From NCBI RefSeq assembly GCF_000473165.1, contig NZ_KI421504.1, positions 308,595 through 372,594 of the forward strand: 64,000 bases of DNA. The letters run 5' to 3'. Below are positions 32,034-39,977 of this stretch, one piece after another. A program made the translations under genes and the position numbers. Origin of the DNA: Leisingera aquimarina DSM 24565. Its GTDB lineage: Bacteria > Pseudomonadota > Alphaproteobacteria > Rhodobacterales > Rhodobacteraceae. The stretch's first letter is position 1; each line of letters opens with the position of its first letter. The notes under the pieces were generated by a model. The model was not told the origin of the DNA. It did no database searches and saw nothing but the letters and a program-made list of their open reading frames with translations.

Positions 32034-32795
32034 ATGATGACAGGGCTTGATCGGTTTTCCCTCAAAGGCCAGCGCGGGCTGGTAACCGGTTCCACGGGCG
32101 GGCTTGGTTTTGCCGCTGCCCGTTTGCTGTCCGAAGCCGGGGCTGAGGTTTGGGTGAACGGACGCAGTAAAGAGAGGGTGGCAGAGGCCTTGAAACGGAT
32201 GCCTGGAAAGGCCCGGCCGCTGGTGCTGGATGTGGCTGATGAGGGATCTGCAACCGCGGCATTTGAGAGCATCGCTGATGAAGGCGGTCTCGACATTCTG
32301 GTCAATAACGTGGGTCAGCGAGACCGGCGCGGCCTGGCGGAATTCACGCGCTCCGATTTGCAAGCCTTGTGGGATGTTGATCTGATCGCCCCGTTCCGCC
32401 TTGCCCAATTGGCCGCCGCCCAAATGGCGCCAAAGGAGTATGGCCGCATCATCAACATTTCCTCAATTGCCGGCCTCATCGCGCAATCCGGCGACGCGGC
32501 CTATACAACAGCCAAAGCCGGCATCAATGGCATGACCAAGGCACTGGCGGCGGAGCTTGGCCCCAAAGGCATCACAGTGAATGCTATTGCCCCGGGTTTC
32601 TTCAAAACCACCCCCAACATGGCCGCGGCCGCCGATCCGGAAATTGCAGCGAAACTAAAAAATGCCACTTCGCTTGGCCGCTGGGGCGAACCAGAGGAAC
32701 TGGCCCCGGCCATCCTCTTCCTCGCCTCGCCCGCCGCCTCATACATCACCGGGCAGGTGCTGGCCGTGGATGGCGGGTATACTTCCCACTATTGA
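32034..32795 (+). CDS. Short-chain dehydrogenase/reductase
   Basis: A 253-residue classical SDR: LVTGSTGGLG (Rossmann glycines, about residue 15-24), NNVG, INISSIAG, YTTAKAG (YxxxK, about 155-161), and PEELAPAILFLASPAASYITGQVLAVDGGY. Resembles gluconate 5-dehydrogenase/3-oxoacyl reductase types. I choose 32034, preceded by GGGAGGC; the frame from 31974 lacks a ribosome site. It is inserted in the conserved hisD-UPF0262 interval. Confidence 0.88.
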   Translation: MMTGLDRFSLKGQRGLVTGSTGGLGFAAARLLSEAGAEVWVNGRSKERVAEALKRMPGKARPLVLDVADEGSATAAFESIADEGGLDILVNNVGQRDRRGLAEFTRSDLQALWDVDLIAPFRLAQLAAAQMAPKEYGRIINISSIAGLIAQSGDAAYTTAKAGINGMTKALAAELGPKGITVNAIAPGFFKTTPNMAAAADPEIAAKLKNATSLGRWGEPEELAPAILFLASPAASYITGQVLAVDGGYTSHY

Positions 32796-32816
32796 ACCGT
32801 CAGCTGCTTCTTTCTG

Positions 32817-32873
32817 GTTCAAAATACTCCGGGGTGAATGCGCGCGCCGCGCGCAGAGGGGCAGCGCCCCTCA
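32817..32873 (-). repeat. Hairpin/GGAGTATTTT repeat downstream of hisD
   Basis: On the - strand AGGGGCGCTGCCCCT and GCGCGC palindromes followed by ATTCACCCCGGAGTATT. The 17-base stretch AATACTCCGGGGTGAAT and the AGGGGC..GCCCCT palindrome recur inverted at 34262-34315 on the other side of hisD. Its place right after the hisD stop suggests terminator function. Confidence 0.6.
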
Positions 32874-32878
32874 ATTCC

Positions 32879-34180
32879 TCAACCGTTCAATGCATCCAGC
32901 CGTGCGGTGACAGACAGGCCGTGTGCCTCCAGGCTTTCGCTGCGAGCCAAAGTTTCTGCCGCCGGGCCAATTGCCCGCAGTGCGTCTGGTGTCATCTGGC
33001 TGAGGGTCGTGCGCTTGAGGAAGTCCAGAACAGACAATCCGGAGGAAAACCGGGCCGAGCGCGCAGTGGGCAGAACGTGGTTCGGGCCGCCGACATAGTC
33101 GCCGATGGCTTCGGGCGTGTATTGACCCAGGAAGATGGCGCCTGCGTGGATGGTTTTTTCGCTCAAGGCCACCGGATCGGCGACACACAACTCCAGATGT
33201 TCCGGTGCAATACGGTTGGACAGCGCTGCCGCCTCATCCAGGCCCCGCACGGTAATCACCGCACCATAGTCCCGCCAGGAGGGACCAGCAATTGCGCGGC
33301 GTTCCAGCGTTTCCAGGCGCTTGTCCACCGCGGTCGCCACAGCCAGGCCAAATCCTTCGTCATCGGTGATCAAAATTGACTGGGCGCTTTCGTCATGTTC
33401 GGCTTGGCTCATCAGATCCAGCGCGATCCAGTCGGGATTGTTGTCCTTATCCGCAATCACCAGAATTTCAGACGGTCCGGCGATCATGTCAATACCGACC
33501 TTGCCGAAGACCCGCCGTTTGGCGGCTGCAACAAAGGCATTGCCGGGGCCGGTGATCTTATCCACCGGGGCGATCGTTTCAGTGCCATAGGCCAGCGCCG
33601 CCACCGCCTGCGCCCCGCCGACCCGGTAGATTTCATCCACTCCTGCAATCTCTGCTGCCAGCAGCACCAACGGGTTGATCTGCCCGTCCGGGGTTGGAAC
33701 CGTGACCGCCAGCCGCTGAACACCTGCAACCTTGGCCGGAATTGCGTTCATCAGTACCGAAGAGGGATAAGAGGCCAGCCCCCCCGGCACGTACAGACCA
33801 GCCGCCGAGACCGCCGACCAGCGCCAGCCCAGCGTTGCCCCGGCCTCGTCAGTCCACTGTGCATCTTCCGGCATCTGGCGCATGTGATAGGCACGGATGC
33901 GTTCGGCCGCCAGTTCCAGCGCGTGACGCTCTTCTGCAGAAACCGTGGCGATGGCTGCCTCCACCTCTGCATCGGTAATCCGCAGTTGCGCAGGCTCCAG
34001 CTTCATCCGGTCAAATTTCGCTGTCAGCTCCACCAGTGCTGTATCACCGCGGGCACGCACGTCAGCGATGATCCCCGCCACGACAGCGTCCACATCCGGG
34101 CTATCCTCGCGCTTGGCGCCCAGCAGAGCGGCGAAGGATTGTTCGAAATCGGAATCGGCGGTGTTCAGAAACTGCGGCAT
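32879..34180 (-). CDS. hisD: Histidinol dehydrogenase
   Basis: A 433-residue enzyme catalysing the last two oxidations of histidine biosynthesis (L-histidinol to L-histidine). Zn ligands and catalytic pair are visible: SQAEHDESAQ (Gln, His), APEHLEL (Glu-His), GDYVGGPNHVLPT (Asp) and the C-terminal ESLEAHG (Glu-x4-His). The start at 34180 has AAGGAGAT upstream; the frame to 34228 is not family-like. Gene order with DUF2948 and murA upstream and UPF0262 downstream is the conserved one, which separates this biosynthetic copy from the catabolic homologue at 4232. Confidence 0.96.
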   Translation of the reverse strand: MPQFLNTADSDFEQSFAALLGAKREDSPDVDAVVAGIIADVRARGDTALVELTAKFDRMKLEPAQLRITDAEVEAAIATVSAEERHALELAAERIRAYHMRQMPEDAQWTDEAGATLGWRWSAVSAAGLYVPGGLASYPSSVLMNAIPAKVAGVQRLAVTVPTPDGQINPLVLLAAEIAGVDEIYRVGGAQAVAALAYGTETIAPVDKITGPGNAFVAAAKRRVFGKVGIDMIAGPSEILVIADKDNNPDWIALDLMSQAEHDESAQSILITDDEGFGLAVATAVDKRLETLERRAIAGPSWRDYGAVITVRGLDEAAALSNRIAPEHLELCVADPVALSEKTIHAGAIFLGQYTPEAIGDYVGGPNHVLPTARSARFSSGLSVLDFLKRTTLSQMTPDALRAIGPAAETLARSESLEAHGLSVTARLDALNG

Positions 34181-34261
34181 CGGGATCTCCTTTGGCCCTC
34201 GCATAGCTTTATGCCGGAGCGGCCTCAAGAACTATGGCGCAGGGCGGTGCAATTGGACGCA

Positions 34262-34315
34262 AGGAAGGGGCGCTGCCCCTATTGAGCCATATGGCCAATT
34301 CACCCCGGAGTATTC
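34262..34315 (+). repeat. Hairpin/GGAGTATT repeat upstream of hisD
   Basis: AGGGGCGCTGCCCCT, the ATTGAGCCATATGGCCAATT palindrome, then CACCCCGGAGTATT: inverted relative to the copy at 32817-32873, so hisD is bracketed by the pair. It lies between hisD and the GNAT gene. Confidence 0.6.
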
Positions 34316-34340
34316 AGGACCGGAAAAAAGTCAGTCCCTG

Positions 34341-34853
34341 TCAGAGAAGGGATTTTCGCATCGGGATGCATGGTGTGCCGCAGCCCTCCTGAGGGGCATC
34401 ATCGCTTTGCCAGCCCCTGGTCCGATAAAACCCCTGCGCTGTGCGGGTCGCGTTCAGCCGTCCTTCGCTATGGCCAGCCCCGCACAGCTCCATCTCAAGA
34501 TGCCTCAGCATAACAGACCCGGAACCTTGCCCAACTGCGCCTGGAAAAACATAGAGCAAGGAGATCAGTCCCTCAGGGGCCAAACCCCCGACCGCTTCGG
34601 GTCCGCCGCCCCGTTCTGCCAGCCAGTAGCGGCCGGGTCCATCTATCCAATTGCGAATCTGCGCAGGCGACTTGTTTGCAGTCCAATCGGCTATCTTTCC
34701 GGCGTCGCCGCCGTGATCCGCCTGGCACAGATCGCGGATCGACGCGATGAGCACCTGGCTGATGGCGAATACATCAAAGACAGTGGCTGGGCGGATCACC
34801 AGTTCCGCTGCAGGACGGGCAAATGCCTGGGAAATGCCGCGCTTGTTCTGCAC
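34341..34853 (-). CDS. GNAT-family N-acetyltransferase
   Basis: A 170-residue acetyltransferase: VIRPATVFDVFAISQVLIASIRDLC at the N-terminus, acetyl-CoA site VFPGAVGQGSGSVMLRHLE (about residues 102-120; the usual Q/RxxGxG/A), then FYRTRGW near the C-terminus. It follows DUF2948 by three bases, suggesting co-transcription. Substrate unknown. A duplicate family member lies at 29956, but the two are not close. Confidence 0.8.
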   Translation of the reverse strand: MQNKRGISQAFARPAAELVIRPATVFDVFAISQVLIASIRDLCQADHGGDAGKIADWTANKSPAQIRNWIDGPGRYWLAERGGGPEAVGGLAPEGLISLLYVFPGAVGQGSGSVMLRHLEMELCGAGHSEGRLNATRTAQGFYRTRGWQSDDAPQEGCGTPCIPMRKSLL

Positions 34854-34856
34854 GGG

Positions 34857-35333
34857 TCACGCGCCATGATCCGGTGCGTGACCCGACGGTGCAAGATAAG
34901 GCCGGGTGACATCCCGCAGGGACACCTCCAGCGCCTCGACTGCCAAGCGCACCGCGCCGTCGCCGGCCAAGGTCAGCAATACGTTGCCGGCACCGTCCTC
35001 ATCCGGCTCGAAAACAACCGAGAGCAGCGACAGAACCAGATCTTTGTCCTTGCGGTCCACGCCCTGCGACGCAACAGCCAGCACATTGTCCACCACCAGC
35101 AGCGACTGCACCCGCTCAAAAGCCCGGCCACGGCGTTCCGCAGCCTCGCGGTCTTCCCAGCGGAAGCGGTTCACCAGCAGTGCAAAGCGGCGCTCCGAGG
35201 CGCGCCAGCTCATTTCAGTGACCGGAAACACCGCATCCTGCACCAGCGAGGACAGGATCTTGAGATCCTCTGCCTCCAGCGCGCCCAGATTCAGAGCCGC
35301 CTCGCGGCCGTCTTCGAAGCTTGCATCCGCCAT
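34857..35333 (-). CDS. DUF2948 family protein
   Basis: A 158-residue alphaproteobacterial protein of unknown function. LNLGALEAEDLKILSSLVQDAV, RRFALLVNRFRWED and the C-terminal DVTRPYLAPSG are its hallmarks. The start codon shares a base with the murA stop, so it is translated with murA, its constant neighbour. Confidence 0.92.
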   Translation of the reverse strand: MADASFEDGREAALNLGALEAEDLKILSSLVQDAVFPVTEMSWRASERRFALLVNRFRWEDREAAERRGRAFERVQSLLVVDNVLAVASQGVDRKDKDLVLSLLSVVFEPDEDGAGNVLLTLAGDGAVRLAVEALEVSLRDVTRPYLAPSGHAPDHGA

Positions 35334-36601
35334 TACTCTTCCCTGATCCGTTCGATTTTGGCCCCGACGCCGGACAGTTTGCGCACCACATGCTCATAGC
35401 CGCGATCGAGGTGGTAGACCCGGCTTACCTTGGTTTCACCTTCCGCCGCCATGCCAGCAAGAATCAGCGAAACCGAGGCGCGCAAGTCGGTTGCCATCAC
35501 CGGAGCGCCTTTCAGCGTTTCAACGCCAGTCACAGTTGCATGGCCGCCGTGCACTTCGATCTGTGCCCCCATACGGGTGAGTTCCGGGGCATGCATAAAT
35601 CGGTTCTCAAAGATCTTTTCTTCCAGAACAGACGTGCCTTCAGCGGTACACATCAGCGCCATCATCTGCGCCTGCAGATCGGTCGGAAAGCCGGGGAACG
35701 GTTCGGTGACCACGTCCACAGCCCGGATCCGGCCGTTCTTGCGGCTGACGGTCAGACTGTTCGTGCCCTCGGTGATCTCGACGCCTGCGGCCTCCAGCTT
35801 GTCGCAGAAGCTTTCCAGCAGGCTGCGGCGTCCGCCCAGCAATTCTACCTCGCCGCCGCAGATCGCCGGTGCCAGCATATAGGTGCCCAGCTCGATCCGG
35901 TCAGTCACCACCTGATGCGTTGCGCCATGCAGCCGGTCGACGCCTTGAATGGTGATGTCCGGGGAACCGTCGCCCTCGATCTGCGCACCCATTTTCCGCA
36001 GGCAATCGGCCAGATCGACAATCTCCGGCTCGCGCGCAGCATTCTTGATGACGGTGGTGCCCTTTGCCAGGGTGGCAGCCATCATGATGTTTTCGGTGGC
36101 CCCGACCGAAGCAAAGCTCAGCTCAATTACCGCGCCTTTCAGCCCCCTCGGGGCCTTGGCGTGCAGATACCCGTCTTTCAGCTCAATCTCGGCGCCCAGC
36201 GCCTCAAGACCATGGATGTGCAGATCCATCGGCCGGGCGCCAATTGCGCAGCCGCCGGGCAGCGACACCACCGCCTGCCCCAGCCGCGCCAGCATCGGAC
36301 CCAGCACCAGGTTGGAGGCGCGCATTTTCCGCACGATGTCATAATCAGCCACATGGCTGGTCAGGTCATGGCTAGACATAGCCAGCACTTGACCGTCCTG
36401 CAGACTGGACACTTCGGCGCCCAATGACTGCAAGAGCAGTGTCATTGTCTTGATATCGCTCAACCGTGGCGCATTGGTCAGCGTCAGCGGTTCCTCGCTC
36501 AGGAGCGTCGCAGGCATCAGGGTGAGGCAGGCGTTTTTAGCCCCTGCGATTGGAATCTGCCCGTTCAGCGGGCCGTTACCAGTTACCAGAATCGAATCCA
36601 T
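35333..36601 (-). CDS. murA: UDP-N-acetylglucosamine 1-carboxyvinyltransferase
   Basis: A 422-residue enzyme transferring enolpyruvate to UDP-GlcNAc, the first committed step of peptidoglycan synthesis. The two-fold inside-out barrel pattern is clear; [10 protein letters not shown] is at residue ~22. The catalytic, fosfomycin-sensitive Cys is in [14 protein letters not shown] (about residue 117), and the C-terminal domain has [12 protein letters not shown]. Preceded by a small conserved ORF and followed in overlap by DUF2948. Confidence 0.97.
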   Translation of the reverse strand: MDSILVTGNGPLNGQIPIAGAKNACLTLMPATLLSEEPLTLTNAPRLSDIKTMTLLLQSLGAEVSSLQDGQVLAMSSHDLTSHVADYDIVRKMRASNLVLGPMLARLGQAVVSLPGGCAIGARPMDLHIHGLEALGAEIELKDGYLHAKAPRGLKGAVIELSFASVGATENIMMAATLAKGTTVIKNAAREPEIVDLADCLRKMGAQIEGDGSPDITIQGVDRLHGATHQVVTDRIELGTYMLAPAICGGEVELLGGRRSLLESFCDKLEAAGVEITEGTNSLTVSRKNGRIRAVDVVTEPFPGFPTDLQAQMMALMCTAEGTSVLEEKIFENRFMHAPELTRMGAQIEVHGGHATVTGVETLKGAPVMATDLRASVSLILAGMAAEGETKVSRVYHLDRGYEHVVRKLSGVGAKIERIREE

Positions 36602-36607
36602 CTGCCC

Positions 36608-36763
36608 TTACTCTCCGTCTTTGCCCGTATCCTGGTCCGGCTTTTCCGCCCGCGCCTTGGCCTGAGCCTTGCGCCGGGCCATGTTTGCCTTGAGCGCTGC
36701 CTTCAGCCGGTCTTCGCGCGATGCCGCTGACCTGTCGTTTTTCGGTGTTTTCTTTTCAGCCAT
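36608..36763 (-). CDS. Small basic conserved protein upstream of murA
   Basis: A 51-residue, Lys/Arg/Ala-rich peptide (MAEKKTPKNDRSAASREDRLKAALKANMARRKAQAK, shown in part). I start at the ATG at 36763, where the charged, protein-like sequence begins; the frame reaches 36844, but the extra part looks like intergenic DNA. The ribosome site is weak. It ends six bases before murA, so it is probably the first gene of the operon. No function known; it resembles short hypothetical proteins often annotated in front of murA in this family. Confidence 0.6.
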   Translation of the reverse strand: MAEKKTPKNDRSAASREDRLKAALKANMARRKAQAKARAEKPDQDTGKDGE

Positions 36764-36848
36764 AAGACTTCTGTAACTGAGTGGGAAAAAACCGTCCAGA
36801 ATGCTCTTGCGCCCCTCAGCGTTTATGCCTAAAAGCCCCCTCACCGGC

Positions 36849-36923
<75 letters not shown>

Positions 36924-37393
36924 TCTTTCAAAAAATGAATGTTTTCAGAATACTGGACGGATAGTGCCGGTATTTCGGCAACCTGCCCCAGTATGACGAG
37001 CGCTGCAAACACGCAAAATTACCGTGTGTACTGGGATTTTCACGACCTAAGCTTCGCAGCCAGCCTGTTCTGCCACCCCTGAGCATAACTTGGCCTAGTG
37101 CAGCAGATATCGAAGCCTGCACATGAGATTCGCTGCCATCCCAAGACCCAGCAGAAGGGCGGCACGGCTCGGTGATTCGAAACCAACTCGTAAGGCCACA
37201 GATAAAAATGGATCTGCTTTTTTACTGCATCTGACCTGCCAAATGCAGCAAATCAGGGATTTTGGCACATAATTTAACGCTGCGGCAATGAATCCCATCA
37301 AGTGTTTTGCCATCAGGCGCCACCCAACTGGCACCATTCACGGCTGCTCCCAGGCTGCCGGCAGACACAAATGTTGATGGGAACTACGCTGCA
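36924..37393. other. Gene-free stretch between tRNA-Thr and the chemoreceptor
   Basis: About 470 bases, AT-richer than the surroundings. No reading frame looks protein-like on either strand, and I see no repeat shared with the rest of the window. It must hold the chemoreceptor promoter; no clear consensus was found. Confidence 0.5.
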
Positions 37394-39742
37394 ATGACTC
37401 GACTGTTCAAATTCTGGGCGAATATGCCATTGGGCCGCAAACTGCCGCTGTCTATCGCCGCCCCCACGATACTTCTGACCCTCGCCTCTGGCATTTTCTT
37501 TGCTTGGGAAGCTGGGCAAGCATTGAAGGCTAACCGGGAAGCCGCCTATGCGACGCTGCTGGAAGAGCGTAAGGAAGCACTGGAAAACTGGGTAGCCGAT
37601 CTGCGCTCTCAGACCCGGACACTGGTTGCCAGTAAAGCAGTTGAAACGGCATTGCGGGATTTTTCCAACGGTTTCTATTCTCTGGGTGATGATCCCAGCG
37701 GGCATCTGCGCGCCGCCTATGCAGACGGCAACCCCAATCCTGCAGGTGAACGCTACAAACTGCTCGATGCCAAAGACAAATCCGCCTGGTCTATCCGCCA
37801 CAAGATGAACCACACTGGATTTGTCACCTTTCTGGAAGAACAGGGGTTTCTGGACGCCTACCTTTTGGATGTGCAGGGCAACATGGTCTATGCGGTGCAA
37901 AAGAACGATGATTTTGCGCTGAATTATTTGGATGGGCCATATCAGGACAGCGGGTTAGGCGTGGCATTCCGCGCTGCGCTGGAACTGGAGCGCGGCCAAG
38001 TGTTCTTGTCGGAAATGGCTGCCTACGAAGCCGATGACGGCCGCCCGGCAATGTTCATCTCTGCTCCAATCCTGAAGAAAGGCGCAATGATGGGGGCGCT
38101 GGTGCTGCGCGTCCCGGTTGAAGACATTTCCGAGCTTCTGTCCCACTCCAGCCTGCTGGGGGAAACCGGCCAGGCCTACCTGGTGCGCGGCGATGGCGTG
38201 GCATTGACTGCTTCAAACCGCGGCGGCGGGCATCAGGCATTGTCGGATCTGCCCGGTTTGACACAGATTACGGCGGCACTTGGCGGCGGGAAAAGCAGTT
38301 TTTCCGGAACTCCGGGTCTGGCGGGCCAACCAGTCGAGGCCATGGCTGCAGGCGTCGCCCTCGAAGACCGGACGTGGGGCATTGTCCTGGAAGTTGACAG
38401 CGCCGAGGCGCTGGCGGCCCAAAACAGCCTGTCCAACGCCGCCATGCTGCAGGCCGTTGGCGTGGCACTGGCTGTGGCACTACTGTCCTGGGTGGCAGCC
38501 CGCAGCATTGCCCGCAAGGTTTCGGCCCTGTCCGACAGTGTCGAACACATCGCAGCCAAGGATTACAATCACCCTGTCGCGGGTCATGGCACCGGCGATG
38601 AGTTCGGCAATATTGCCGGTATCCTCGAAGGTTTCAAAACTGACTTGCAAAATGCCCGGACGGCAGAAGAGGAACGGGCTGAATTGCAACGCCAGCAGGA
38701 TCTCGTGGTTGGTGAACTGCGCAACGGCCTGAAGCATCTGGCAAACGGGGACTTTTCGAACCCGATAACAGAACCCTTCCCCGAAGCTTATAAAGGCCTG
38801 CGCCTCGACTTCAACCAGACAACTGACACATTGAACAATACGGTGCGCGAAGTGGTGGAAGCCACCACCAGCATCCGCAACGGCACCTCGGAAATCAGCC
38901 AGGCCTCAGACGACCTGTCGCAGCGCACCGAAAGCCAAGCCGCTACGCTGGAACAAACCGCTGCTGCACTGGATCAGATGACCGCCAGCGTCAAGGCTGC
39001 TGCCGATGGCGCACGCCGGGTCGAAACCGCCATGAATGAGGCCCGGGACGAAGCCGAGGCCAGCGGTGAAGTGGTGCGAAACGCGGTATCTGCGATGAAC
39101 GGGATCGAAGCATCCGCTTCCCATATTTCACAAATCATCGGAGTGATCGACGATATCGCCTTTCAGACAAACCTGCTGGCGCTGAATGCAGGCGTCGAGG
39201 CGGCGCGCGCAGGCGATGCCGGGCGCGGCTTTGCAGTTGTTGCCTCCGAAGTGCGGGCACTGGCACAGCGATCCTCGGATGCGGCCATGGAAATCAAGGC
39301 GCTGATCTCCAATTCCGGTGACCAAGTGGCAAAGGGTGTGGATCTGGTCGACAAAGCCGGCGAGGCGCTGACCAGCATTGTCTCCCAGGTCACTCATATC
39401 TCGGGTCTTGTCTCGGGGATTGCCGAGGGAGCAGCAGAACAATCCACTGGCATTGGTGAAATCAACACCGGCGTCATGCAACTGGACCAGGTGACCCAGC
39501 AGAACGCCGCAATGGTGGAGCAGATGACAGCAGCAGGCCAGTTGCTGAACGGCGACGCCTCCAAGCTGGCCGGGCTGGTGGACAATTTCAATGTCGGAAT
39601 TGACACACCTTCACCCCGCCAGGTGCCGGAACCAGTCCACCCATCCGCTCATGGCTCTGGCTGGGATGATTTGCCAGAGACGCATTCCGCCATTCCGGCC
39701 ACGGACGGCTCGGCCGCATTGGCAAAATGGCAGGACTTCTGA
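37394..39742 (+). CDS. Methyl-accepting chemotaxis protein
   Basis: A 782-residue membrane chemoreceptor. Helix 1 is at about residues 18-40 ([21 protein letters not shown]), followed by a large periplasmic double-Cache-like sensor (about 45-350; [34 protein letters not shown]). Helix 2 ([16 protein letters not shown]) leads to HAMP and the cytoplasmic coiled coil. The hairpin tip is canonical ([37 protein letters not shown]). The protein ends in AKWQDF, resembling the xWxxF pentapeptide that tethers CheR/CheB. I start at the ATG at 37394; the frame extends to 37307 without membrane-protein character. No che genes are adjacent. Confidence 0.93.
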   Translation: MTRLFKFWANMPLGRKLPLSIAAPTILLTLASGIFFAWEAGQALKANREAAYATLLEERKEALENWVADLRSQTRTLVASKAVETALRDFSNGFYSLGDDPSGHLRAAYADGNPNPAGERYKLLDAKDKSAWSIRHKMNHTGFVTFLEEQGFLDAYLLDVQGNMVYAVQKNDDFALNYLDGPYQDSGLGVAFRAALELERGQVFLSEMAAYEADDGRPAMFISAPILKKGAMMGALVLRVPVEDISELLSHSSLLGETGQAYLVRGDGVALTASNRGGGHQALSDLPGLTQITAALGGGKSSFSGTPGLAGQPVEAMAAGVALEDRTWGIVLEVDSAEALAAQNSLSNAAMLQAVGVALAVALLSWVAARSIARKVSALSDSVEHIAAKDYNHPVAGHGTGDEFGNIAGILEGFKTDLQNARTAEEERAELQRQQDLVVGELRNGLKHLANGDFSNPITEPFPEAYKGLRLDFNQTTDTLNNTVREVVEATTSIRNGTSEISQASDDLSQRTESQAATLEQTAAALDQMTASVKAAADGARRVETAMNEARDEAEASGEVVRNAVSAMNGIEASASHISQIIGVIDDIAFQTNLLALNAGVEAARAGDAGRGFAVVASEVRALAQRSSDAAMEIKALISNSGDQVAKGVDLVDKAGEALTSIVSQVTHISGLVSGIAEGAAEQSTGIGEINTGVMQLDQVTQQNAAMVEQMTAAGQLLNGDASKLAGLVDNFNVGIDTPSPRQVPEPVHPSAHGSGWDDLPETHSAIPATDGSAALAKWQDF

Positions 39743-39789
39743 TCCTGACTGGAGCGGGGCACATTGAGGCAAAGACAACAGCCTAAGCT

Positions 39790-39842
39790 GCAAAACCCGT
39801 TTTGCAATGGCCCGCTGCGGCCGCCGCGATGGCGGCCGCAGC
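39790..39842 (+). terminator. Two adjacent perfect inverted repeats after the chemoreceptor gene
   Basis: GCAAAAC-CC-GTTTTGC at 39790-39805, then a 12-bp-stem hairpin GCTGCGGCCGCC-GCGAT-GGCGGCCGCAGC at 39814-39842. There is no U-tract, so a terminator or mRNA-stability structure is inferred. Confidence 0.45.
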
Positions 39843-39977
39843 ACCGCTCAGCCTGCACCGGTGTTGTGAAAACCTAATTTTCAGACTTTAAGAGGACATT
39901 GGGGCTGAACCGAACACTTGGCATACATTCAGGACACGGATGCCAGCGGTGTTTCGCGCAAATGCAAAGGTAGCAAG

